DNA from: Gammaproteobacteria bacterium
GTDB lineage: Bacteria > Pseudomonadota > Gammaproteobacteria > DRJJ01
Length of the DNA: 5,850 nucleotides
Direction of reading: 5' to 3'
Assembly: GCA_011052255.1 (NCBI GenBank)
Contig: DRJJ01000093.1
Location: 1-5,850, forward strand
Under the pieces are notes generated by a model. It made no database searches and had not been told where the DNA came from. It saw only the letters and a list, made by a program, of their open reading frames with translations. The first letter of the stretch is position 1; each line of letters opens with the position of its first letter. The position numbers and the translations under genes were made by a program. This document shows positions 1 to 5,258 of the stretch, piece by piece.

Positions 1-188
1 AACAGGAAGCTGAGCAAACGACCCGTGACCTGGCTGCACGAGAAGGCATTTTTTGCGGGGTCTCATCCGGTGGAGCAGTGGCCGCAGCTTTGAAACTGTC
101 ACAGGAGGTCGAAAACGCAGTGATTGTCAGTATCATCTGTGATCGTGGTGACCGCTATCTGTCTACCGGTATTTTTCCTTCTGAATAA
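1..188 (+). CDS. cysM: Cysteine synthase B (O-acetylserine sulfhydrylase B), C-terminal end only
   Basis: Only the last 61 codons are present; the gene starts upstream of the window, reading in the frame whose first full codon is at base 3 and ending at TAA 186-188. The visible protein carries the block EGIFCGVSSGGAVAAAL followed by IICDRGDRYLSTGIF, which matches my recollection of the E. coli CysM C-terminus almost residue for residue and identifies CysM rather than CysK. CysM is a cytoplasmic, pyridoxal-phosphate enzyme of fold type II that makes cysteine (or S-sulfocysteine, with thiosulfate) from O-acetylserine. The PLP lysine lies in the missing N-terminal part, so activity cannot be judged here. 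The protein ends soon after the STGIF strand, slightly shorter than the E. coli tail. It is followed after 45 bases by rlmD on the same strand, a pairing common in gammaproteobacteria, so read-through transcription is likely. Confidence 0.93.
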   Translation, partial: QEAEQTTRDLAAREGIFCGVSSGGAVAAALKLSQEVENAVIVSIICDRGDRYLSTGIFPSE

Positions 189-215
189 ATCAGAAGTTCC
201 TGAAATATTTCATGT

Positions 216-221
216 GAGGAG
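216..221 (+). promoter_or_regulatory. Shine-Dalgarno site of rlmD
   Basis: GAGGAG at 216-221 is the only strong ribosome-binding sequence in the 45-base gap after cysM and supports the ATG at 234 as the rlmD start. The spacing to the ATG is 12 bases, somewhat longer than the usual 5-9. A perfect but short AT-rich palindrome, TGAAATATTTCA (201-212), lies directly upstream; its length is within chance expectation for a window of this size. Confidence 0.6.
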
Positions 222-233
222 TAAGTAGACACT

Positions 234-1556
234 ATGGGACGTCGTCGTAGCCGTAAACGTTTACCCGAACAACCGGTACAGGTACGAATTGAAGATCTCA
301 GCCATGATGGCCGTGGTGTAGCGCATATTGATCAGAAAACGATATTCATCGATGGTGCACTACCGGGTGAGCTGATTACCTTTAAATACACCGGTCGTCA
401 GCGTAGTTATGACGAGGGTGCGATGCTTTCTGTTGAAGAAGCATCGGATGACCGGGTAGAGGCAAAATGCCCGCATTTTGGTCTTTGTGGTGGTTGTGCG
501 TTACAACATCTGGACCCGGCAAAGCAAATACTGGCCAAACAGAATGTGTTGATCGAAAATCTGTCACGAATCGGATCTGTTGAACCCGACGTAATCTTGC
601 CGCCGGTAACCGGGCCGCATTGGGGCTACCGGCGTAAGGCACGCCTGGGCGTGCGTTATGTTGCTGCGAAGGGCAGGGTGTTGGTAGGATTTCGTGAAAA
701 GCGCAATAGTTTTCTCGCTGATATGCATGTCTGCCCGGTGCTGCACCCTGTTGTTGGAGAGCATCTTGATGACCTGTCAGACTGCATCGGTGCCATGCAT
801 GCCAGACAACGTATTGCACAAATCGAGGTAGCAGTCAGTGACGTGGATACGGTGCTGGTGTTCAGAAACATGGATCCTCTGGATGAACATGATACACAGT
901 TACTGGAGGATCTGGCCGGCAAGCTTCAGGTCAATATTATGCTACAACCGGGAGGGCCTGACACAGTTGCCCCACTGTCAGGATCAATTGCTGAACTGAG
1001 TTACCAGTTGCCAGATGAAAACATTGCATTTCATTTTCAGGCGACTGACTTTACCCAGGTGAATACGGATATTAACCGTAGCATGGTCAGGCAGGCGCTG
1101 GATTTGCTGGACTTGCAAGCCGGGGATAGCGTGCTGGACCTGTTTTGTGGCCTGGGTAACTTCACCTTGCCCATTGCCCGCCATGTTGCCAGCGTGACCG
1201 GCGTAGAAGGCTCGGCTGAGTTGATTCAGCGCGCTGCTGACAATGCCCGGCTTAATCAGATTGATAACGTAAACTACCATGTTGCCAATCTGGATAAACC
1301 GGTAGCAGAGCAGTCCTGGATGCAGGTGCAGTACGACAAAATATTGCTGGACCCGCCTCGCTCCGGTGCGGCCGAGTTGATTGATCAACTACCGACATTG
1401 GGTGCCCGGCGCATAGTCTATGTTTCCTGTCATCCGGCCAGTCTGGCACGTGATGCTGGGATGCTTGTCGCAAAGGGCTATCGACTGGTCAAGGCCGGTG
1501 TGATGGATATGTTTCCGCATACTGCACACGTCGAATCGATAGCATTGTTTGAATGA
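234..1556 (+). CDS. rlmD: 23S rRNA (uracil(1939)-C(5))-methyltransferase RlmD (RumA)
   Basis: A cytoplasmic SAM-dependent enzyme that methylates C5 of U1939 in 23S rRNA. The 440 residues compare with about 433 in E. coli. Residues 1-8 are a basic tail (GRRRSRKR). Residues about 12-70 form a TRAM RNA-binding domain with DLSHDGRGVA and GALPGE. Cys79, Cys85 and Cys88 (motif CPHFGLCGGC) plus Cys167 are the four ligands of the [4Fe-4S] cluster typical of this family. The Rossmann methyltransferase domain follows: FTQVN (273-277), SAM-binding LDLFCGLGNFTLP (301-313), LLDPPRSGA (371-379), the nucleophile Cys399 in YVSCHPASLARD, and the proton-abstracting Glu434 in HVESIALFE. All key residues are present. 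One deviation is His400 where E. coli-type enzymes have Asn (SCN). The start is supported by GAGGAG 12 bases upstream and by the family-typical basic N-terminus. TrmA and RlmC paralogues are less likely because the TRAM domain, full cysteine set and length fit RlmD. Confidence 0.96.
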   Translation: MGRRRSRKRLPEQPVQVRIEDLSHDGRGVAHIDQKTIFIDGALPGELITFKYTGRQRSYDEGAMLSVEEASDDRVEAKCPHFGLCGGCALQHLDPAKQILAKQNVLIENLSRIGSVEPDVILPPVTGPHWGYRRKARLGVRYVAAKGRVLVGFREKRNSFLADMHVCPVLHPVVGEHLDDLSDCIGAMHARQRIAQIEVAVSDVDTVLVFRNMDPLDEHDTQLLEDLAGKLQVNIMLQPGGPDTVAPLSGSIAELSYQLPDENIAFHFQATDFTQVNTDINRSMVRQALDLLDLQAGDSVLDLFCGLGNFTLPIARHVASVTGVEGSAELIQRAADNARLNQIDNVNYHVANLDKPVAEQSWMQVQYDKILLDPPRSGAAELIDQLPTLGARRIVYVSCHPASLARDAGMLVAKGYRLVKAGVMDMFPHTAHVESIALFE

Positions 1557-1600
1557 GTGAACGAATAAGGTCTGCTGTGCTAATATTCAGTTATCTTGTC

Positions 1601-1625
1601 ATAACCTGACAGACTGTCAGGTGAT
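1601..1625. repeat. 25-base hyphenated inverted repeat downstream of rlmD (possible operator or mRNA hairpin)
   Basis: The core ACCTGACAGACTGTCAGGT (1604-1622) is a perfect inverted repeat with 9-base arms around a single central A at 1613. After one mismatch (1603/1623) two more pairs extend it to 1601-1625, giving 11 of 12 matches per arm. As RNA it could fold into an 8-pair stem with a 3-base loop, but no run of T follows (GATAAGGTCGG), so a rho-independent terminator is not supported. The odd, tight dyad suits a dimeric DNA-binding protein. It starts 45 bases after the rlmD stop and lies 91 bases before the FHA gene. No regulator can be named. Confidence 0.6.
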
Positions 1626-1670
1626 AAGGTCGGCGATTTGCCATAAAAGAGGGAATTAGAAAACACTAAC

Positions 1671-1693
1671 ATAACGCATGCAGGTTGCGTTAT
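1671..1693. repeat. Inverted repeat in the leader of the FHA gene (8-base arms, 7-base loop)
   Basis: ATAACGCA (1671-1678) and TGCGTTAT (1686-1693) are perfect reverse complements separated by TGCAGGT. The repeat ends 22 bases before the FHA start codon and 11 bases before its weak Shine-Dalgarno candidate (AGGT, 1705-1708). If transcribed, it would form a 5' leader hairpin just upstream of the ribosome-binding site; as DNA it could be an operator half-site pair. It is not followed by a T tract, so it is not a terminator. Its sequence is unrelated to the repeat at 1601-1625. Confidence 0.5.
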
Positions 1694-1715
1694 CACTGGA
1701 AAGCAGGTATTCAAG

Positions 1716-2300
1716 ATGGCAACTGTACTGATTATGAATGATGGAAACAAGATCGATGAGGTCGGTATTCCGGAAGGAACGGTCACGATTGGCCGCAAGT
1801 CGGGAAATGATATACAGATTAAAGATACGGCGGTCAGCGCGCACCACGCAAAAATCATTACCTTCTTTGAGCCCACCTTTATTCAGGATCTGGGCAGCAC
1901 CAACGGTACCTATGTTAATAATCGCCGTATTCTCAAGCACACCCTGCAGGAAGGAGATGTCATTACGATTGGACAGCATCAGTTGTATTACAATACCTCG
2001 TCTGATCTGGAAGCCGTCGACGACATGGATACCACCATGGTGTTGAGCCTGAATCATATTGAAGACCTGTTACAGAACGCGATCCAGGAAGAAGACCCTA
2101 ATGTGGCGATCAGTAGCACCATACCCGAAGAGATACACTGGGTGGCCCAGGATGAAGACGGTGCCCTCTGGGGTTTTGAGTGTAAGCCCGAGATAACCAT
2201 GGCAGGCTGGAATGAGTTTGGTAAAGGGATCTATATCAAACTGGGACTGGGTAAGCCTAACCAGAACTGGAAAGAGTCACTCAAAAAGATTCGCCTCTGA
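1716..2300 (+). CDS. FHA-domain protein with an unrecognised C-terminal module
   Basis: A 194-residue protein with no signal peptide or membrane segment, presumably cytoplasmic. Residues about 1-92 are a forkhead-associated domain, a fold that binds phosphothreonine peptides. The diagnostic residues are visible: Gly26-Arg27 in TIGRKSGNDIQI, Ser41 and His44 in VSAHHA, Thr62-Asn63-Gly64 in LGSTNGTYVN, then the closing strand LQEGDVITIGQHQLYY. A linker of acidic character (about 95-137) contains MDTTMVL (104-110), a threonine pair that could be a phospho-acceptor for intramolecular binding. Residues about 138-194 form a compact module with tryptophans 142, 152, 165 and 185, a WVAQDEDGALWGF stretch and an ending WKESLKKIRL; I do not recognise its family. 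Start ATG 1716 is chosen because the first FHA strand begins at once; the ribosome site is weak (AGGT, 7-base spacing). It is followed 28 bases later by the CYTH gene. The partner kinase is not in the window. The FHA assignment is firm; the role is unknown. Confidence 0.9.
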   Translation: MATVLIMNDGNKIDEVGIPEGTVTIGRKSGNDIQIKDTAVSAHHAKIITFFEPTFIQDLGSTNGTYVNNRRILKHTLQEGDVITIGQHQLYYNTSSDLEAVDDMDTTMVLSLNHIEDLLQNAIQEEDPNVAISSTIPEEIHWVAQDEDGALWGFECKPEITMAGWNEFGKGIYIKLGLGKPNQNWKESLKKIRL

Positions 2301-2328
2301 TTAATCTTATCAGGTACTGAGCTCGTAT

Positions 2329-2799
2329 ATGGGTATCGAAATAGAACGTAAATTTCTGATTAAATCCAGTGAATGGCAAAAACAGGCACGGCAAGGTGTG
2401 AAGTTCAGCCAGGGTTACATGGTCGAAAAGGGAACGGCTTCAGTCAGGGTTCGTATAGAAGGGGATCAGGCCAACCTGAACATCAAGTCTACAGAGCTGG
2501 ACATGCACCGACTGGAATATGAATATCCGATACCCTTGCATGAAGCAGTAGAGATGCTGGATAAACTGTGCCTGACGCCACTAATAGAAAAAACACGCTA
2601 TGAAACAGAGTTTGCCTCACACACCTGGGAAATAGACGTGTTTACAGGTGATAATGAAGGGCTGATTGTCGCCGAAATCGAGCTGGATAGTGTAGATGAA
2701 TTATTTGAACGGCCAGACTGGCTGGGTGAAGAAGTCACAGATGACAGCCGCTACTATAATGTTTGTCTGGTAACACACCCGTATAAGGACTGGGCCTGA
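2329..2799 (+). CDS. CYTH-domain protein, probable inorganic triphosphatase of the triphosphate tunnel metalloenzyme family
   Basis: A 156-residue single-domain protein, the usual size of short bacterial CYTH enzymes such as those characterised from Nitrosomonas europaea and Clostridium thermocellum. The signature ExExK is present as Glu4, Glu6 and Lys8 in GIEIERKFL. Further tunnel residues in order are Arg40 and Arg42 (SVRVRIEG), Lys53 (LNIKS), Glu63 and Glu65 (RLEYEYPI), Lys88 and Arg90 (IEKTRYE), Asp103 (WEIDVF), Glu116 and Glu118 (GLIVAEIEL), and the C-terminal LGEEVTDDSRYYN block ending in HPYKDW. All charged positions expected for metal and triphosphate binding look intact, so it should be active. 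Family members hydrolyse inorganic triphosphate and sometimes nucleoside triphosphates; adenylate cyclase (CyaB type) is an alternative but less likely for this short class. The ATG lacks a good ribosome site (CAGGT lies 13 bases away). It sits between the FHA gene and the transporter lipoprotein gene, which begins 2 bases after its stop. Confidence 0.9.
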   Translation: MGIEIERKFLIKSSEWQKQARQGVKFSQGYMVEKGTASVRVRIEGDQANLNIKSTELDMHRLEYEYPIPLHEAVEMLDKLCLTPLIEKTRYETEFASHTWEIDVFTGDNEGLIVAEIELDSVDELFERPDWLGEEVTDDSRYYNVCLVTHPYKDWA

Positions 2800-2801
2800 T
2801 T

Positions 2802-4292
2802 GTGATAGCCAGGTTTTTGTTCGTATTGTTACTGGCGGTACCGCTACTGTTTAGCCAGGGTTGTAGTCAACCGGATAGCAACATTATTCGTTTTGGTTTA
2901 TCCAGTTCCCCATTACGTCTCGACCCGCGCTTTGCTACCGACGCCACCTCCTCACGATTAAACCGTCTGTTATATGAACGTCTGACTGATTTTGATGATG
3001 CCTCACGGGCAATACCCTCATTAGCAAACTGGCAGCAGCTTAGTCCGTTACGTTATCGTTTTGTATTGCGTCCGAACAGACGGTCATTCAATAACGGTGA
3101 GCGATTGACCAGTGCTGATGTTAAAACGACCTATGACTTTGTGCTTAACAAAAAGAATGCCTCACCACACCGTTCGTCTCTGGTGTTAATCAAGTACGTC
3201 CGGATTATTGACCCGGACACAATTGAATTTGAACTTAATCATGCGGATGCATTATTCCCCTCGTATCTTGTCATCGGTATTGTTTCAGAAAAAGCAGTAC
3301 AACGGGGTGTCAACCTTGACCAGCATCCGGCCGGCAGTGGGCCTTTTACCATGCGAGACTGGCCGGAAGAGGGTCGGCTGCAGTTACAACGCCGACGGGA
3401 TAAACAGGTGTTCGAGTTTGTGCATATTGGAGACAGTACGGTGCGCACGCTGAAATTATTGCGTGGTGAAATCGACATATTGCAAAACGATCTGCCACGG
3501 GAACTGGTTAATAAACTACGTCAGGATGACAGCGTGCGTGTTGCTAACCGAACCGGCTCAAATTTCAGTTACCTGGGCTTTAATTTTTTACAACCACAGT
3601 TTGCAGACAGAAGAGTTCGTCAGGCCGTAATGCATGCTATCGATCGCAAATCACTGGTGCGTTATGTGCTGGGTGGCAAGACACGTGTCGCCGAATCGAT
3701 TCTGCCGCCGGAACACTGGGCCGGGAATGATGCTATCAAGGCTTATCGCTTTGACCCCGGGCAATCGCGCGCGTTACTGAAACAGGCAGGCTATGATGCG
3801 GAACACCCGTTACGCATGAGTTACAAAACCTCAAGTGATCCGTTTCGTATTCGTATCGCGACCATCATCCAGCAGCAACTGGCTGATGTCGGGATCAAGG
3901 TTGAACTGGTCAGCTATGACTGGGCAACTTTTTACGGTGACATTAAGGCAGGTCGTTTCCAGTTATATAGTTTGTCATGGGTTGGAATCAAATCACCTGA
4001 TATTCTCAGGTATGTTTTTCACAGCAAGGCCGTGCCACCTGATGGTGCCAATCGTGGACATTACAATAACCCACTGGTCGACCGATTGATCGAGCGGGCC
4101 GAACGTGAAGCAGACATGGATAAACGTGCACAGTTGTACCGGGAGCTGCTTATAATATTGCATGATGATTTACCCTATATACCACTCTGGTATGAAGAGC
4201 ATTTTTCTATCGTCCGGAAGAATATCAAGGGTTATCAGTTAACAGCAGATGGCAGCTATGATTATTTGTCTGAAGTCAGTCGCCAAAATTGA
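2802..4292 (+). CDS. ABC transporter substrate-binding lipoprotein, family 5 (peptide/nickel/oligopeptide type)
   Basis: A 496-residue extracytoplasmic solute-binding protein of the DppA/OppA/NikA class (SBP_bac_5). Residues 1-20 are a lipoprotein signal (MIARFLFVLLLAVPLLFSQG) with Cys21 as the probable lipidated residue; the lipobox is loose (Ser at -3, Gln at -2). Family landmarks are LRLDPRFATDATSSRLNRLLYERL (39-62; opening strand and helix), LANWQQLSPLRYRFVLR (74-90), FNNGERLTSADV (96-107), AGSGPF (177-182), RVRQAVMHAIDRKSLV (271-286), YRFDPGQSRALLKQAGYD (315-332) and W393-F406. The start is GTG at 2802, two bases after the CYTH stop, with AAGGA at 2785-2789 inside the CYTH gene, so translation is probably coupled; it is also the only start giving a complete signal peptide. 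The gene ends with tandem stops TGA TAA and is followed by its two permeases. In the W393 region the sequence reads WVGIKSPD, where DppA has an aspartate after WTG, so the ligand may not be a free-amino peptide. Confidence 0.94.
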   Translation: MIARFLFVLLLAVPLLFSQGCSQPDSNIIRFGLSSSPLRLDPRFATDATSSRLNRLLYERLTDFDDASRAIPSLANWQQLSPLRYRFVLRPNRRSFNNGERLTSADVKTTYDFVLNKKNASPHRSSLVLIKYVRIIDPDTIEFELNHADALFPSYLVIGIVSEKAVQRGVNLDQHPAGSGPFTMRDWPEEGRLQLQRRRDKQVFEFVHIGDSTVRTLKLLRGEIDILQNDLPRELVNKLRQDDSVRVANRTGSNFSYLGFNFLQPQFADRRVRQAVMHAIDRKSLVRYVLGGKTRVAESILPPEHWAGNDAIKAYRFDPGQSRALLKQAGYDAEHPLRMSYKTSSDPFRIRIATIIQQQLADVGIKVELVSYDWATFYGDIKAGRFQLYSLSWVGIKSPDILRYVFHSKAVPPDGANRGHYNNPLVDRLIERAEREADMDKRAQLYRELLIILHDDLPYIPLWYEEHFSIVRKNIKGYQLTADGSYDYLSEVSRQN

Positions 4293-4328
4293 TAAGCTTG
4301 ATAACCATTAAAACATAACCCGATAACT
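4293..4328 (+). other. AT-rich leader of the permease gene without a Shine-Dalgarno sequence
   Basis: The 36 bases between the binding-protein stop and the permease ATG hold no purine-rich ribosome site. They contain GATAA repeated: TTGATAAGCTTGATAA spans 4289-4304 (overlapping the stop codon) and another GATAAC is at 4322-4327. I see no hairpin or T tract that would end transcription, so the permeases are probably read from the same mRNA. Confidence 0.4.
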
Positions 4329-5258
4329 ATGCTGCGCTTTTTACTATATCGCCTGTTCAGTACTCTGCTGGTCGTCTTCGGCGTCAGTGTTATGGTGTTT
4401 CTGTTGATCCATATGGTGCCGGGTGATCCGGTAGACATGATGCTGGGTGAATCAGCACGGCCTGCTGATCGAGAGGCCCTGCGTCATGCGCTGGGGCTGG
4501 ACCTTTCTCTGTGGGTGCAGTTTTCACAGTTTATGTCAGGGCTGGTGCGTGGTGACCTGGGTGTATCGATTCACTCCAATCGACCCGTCAGTGAATTATT
4601 ACTGGAACGTGCTCCGGCGACGATTGAACTAGCCCTGGCGGCATTACTGATATCAGTAGTCATCGCATTACCGATGGGTGTACTCGCTGCGGTACGGCGC
4701 AATACCCTGTGGGACAAGGGAGCGATGGCCTTCTCGTTGCTGGGCGTTTCTATGCCCAACTTCTGGCTCGGACCGTTACTGATTCTGATATTTTCAGTTG
4801 GACTGGGCTGGTTCCCGGTCAGTGGCCGGGAATATACCGGTTCACTGGTACTGCCCGCGATCACACTGGGTACTGCGTTGGCTGCGGTACTGTCACGCAT
4901 GGTACGCAGCAGTCTGCTGGAAGTGCTGGGTGAGGATTTTGTACGCACCGCACGCGCAAAAGGGTTGCCTGAGCGCATAGTCATCTGGAAACATGCCTTA
5001 CTGAATGCACTGTTACCTGTAATTACCTTGCTCGGTTTGCAGTTGGGTGTGTTGCTGGGCGGGGCGGTAATAACCGAAACCGTTTTTTCCTGGCCAGGGC
5101 TGGGCAAACTAACCATAGACGCGATTCTGCGCCGGGATTACCCGGTAGTACAAGGTACGATACTGGTTATCAGCGTGACCTATGTCGTTGTCAATATGCT
5201 TACCGATATGGTCTACGGTATTGTTGACCCACGTATTCGTTTGGGTAACCCGAAATGA
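4329..5258 (+). CDS. ABC transporter permease, DppB/OppB/GsiC family
   Basis: A 309-residue inner-membrane permease that with the next gene product forms the channel of a peptide-type importer. The N-terminal helix (about 9-29, ending HMVPGDPVD) and the cytoplasm-to-periplasm segment with GLVRGDLGVSI (71-81) are classical for the DppB group. Hydrophobic segments follow at about 98-122, 132-160, 173-190, 229-250 and 273-297. The EAA motif that contacts the ATPase is at about 203-232 (DFVRTARAKGLPER ... HALLNALLPVI). The SMPNFWLG (141-148), FPVSG (162-166), FSWPGLG (253-259) and terminal VDPRIRLG motifs are also typical. Length is close to the usual 306-340; the loop after FPVSG is short. The start is the conserved MLRFLLYRLF despite the lack of a ribosome site; the next in-frame ATG would remove the first membrane helix. 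The end overlaps the next gene by 4 bases (ATGA). Specificity cannot be inferred from a permease, so no gene symbol is given. Confidence 0.95.
   Translation: MLRFLLYRLFSTLLVVFGVSVMVFLLIHMVPGDPVDMMLGESARPADREALRHALGLDLSLWVQFSQFMSGLVRGDLGVSIHSNRPVSELLLERAPATIELALAALLISVVIALPMGVLAAVRRNTLWDKGAMAFSLLGVSMPNFWLGPLLILIFSVGLGWFPVSGREYTGSLVLPAITLGTALAAVLSRMVRSSLLEVLGEDFVRTARAKGLPERIVIWKHALLNALLPVITLLGLQLGVLLGGAVITETVFSWPGLGKLTIDAILRRDYPVVQGTILVISVTYVVVNMLTDMVYGIVDPRIRLGNPK

Noticed and set aside
201..212. Perfect 12-base palindrome TGAAATATTTCA upstream of the rlmD ribosome site
   Set aside because: About one such palindrome is expected by chance in a window this long, it is AT-rich, and there is no T tract or promoter context.
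382..1473. Several open frames of 66-145 codons on the minus strand inside rlmD
   Set aside because: They lie wholly opposite a strongly conserved gene, show no family motifs and have compositions expected of antisense shadows.
1596..1628. Possible sigma-70 promoter with TTGTCA at 1596-1601
   Set aside because: The best -10 candidate (GATAAG, 1623-1628) is at 21-base spacing and matches only 4 of 6, so a promoter here is not supported, although one is expected somewhere in the gap.
1604..1640. Rho-independent terminator for rlmD
   Set aside because: The stem is good, but it is followed by a mixed sequence with no run of T, so it is recorded as an inverted repeat instead.
1580..2057. Two minus-strand open frames (98 and 133 codons) across the gap and the FHA gene
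   Set aside because: Their coding parts are mostly antisense to the FHA domain, which has clear conserved motifs; no recognisable protein features or start context.
4571..5116. A 181-codon minus-strand open frame opposite the DppB-type permease
   Set aside because: It is a shadow of a conserved membrane protein gene; the product is low-complexity Ser/Thr/Asn/Pro-rich with no motif.
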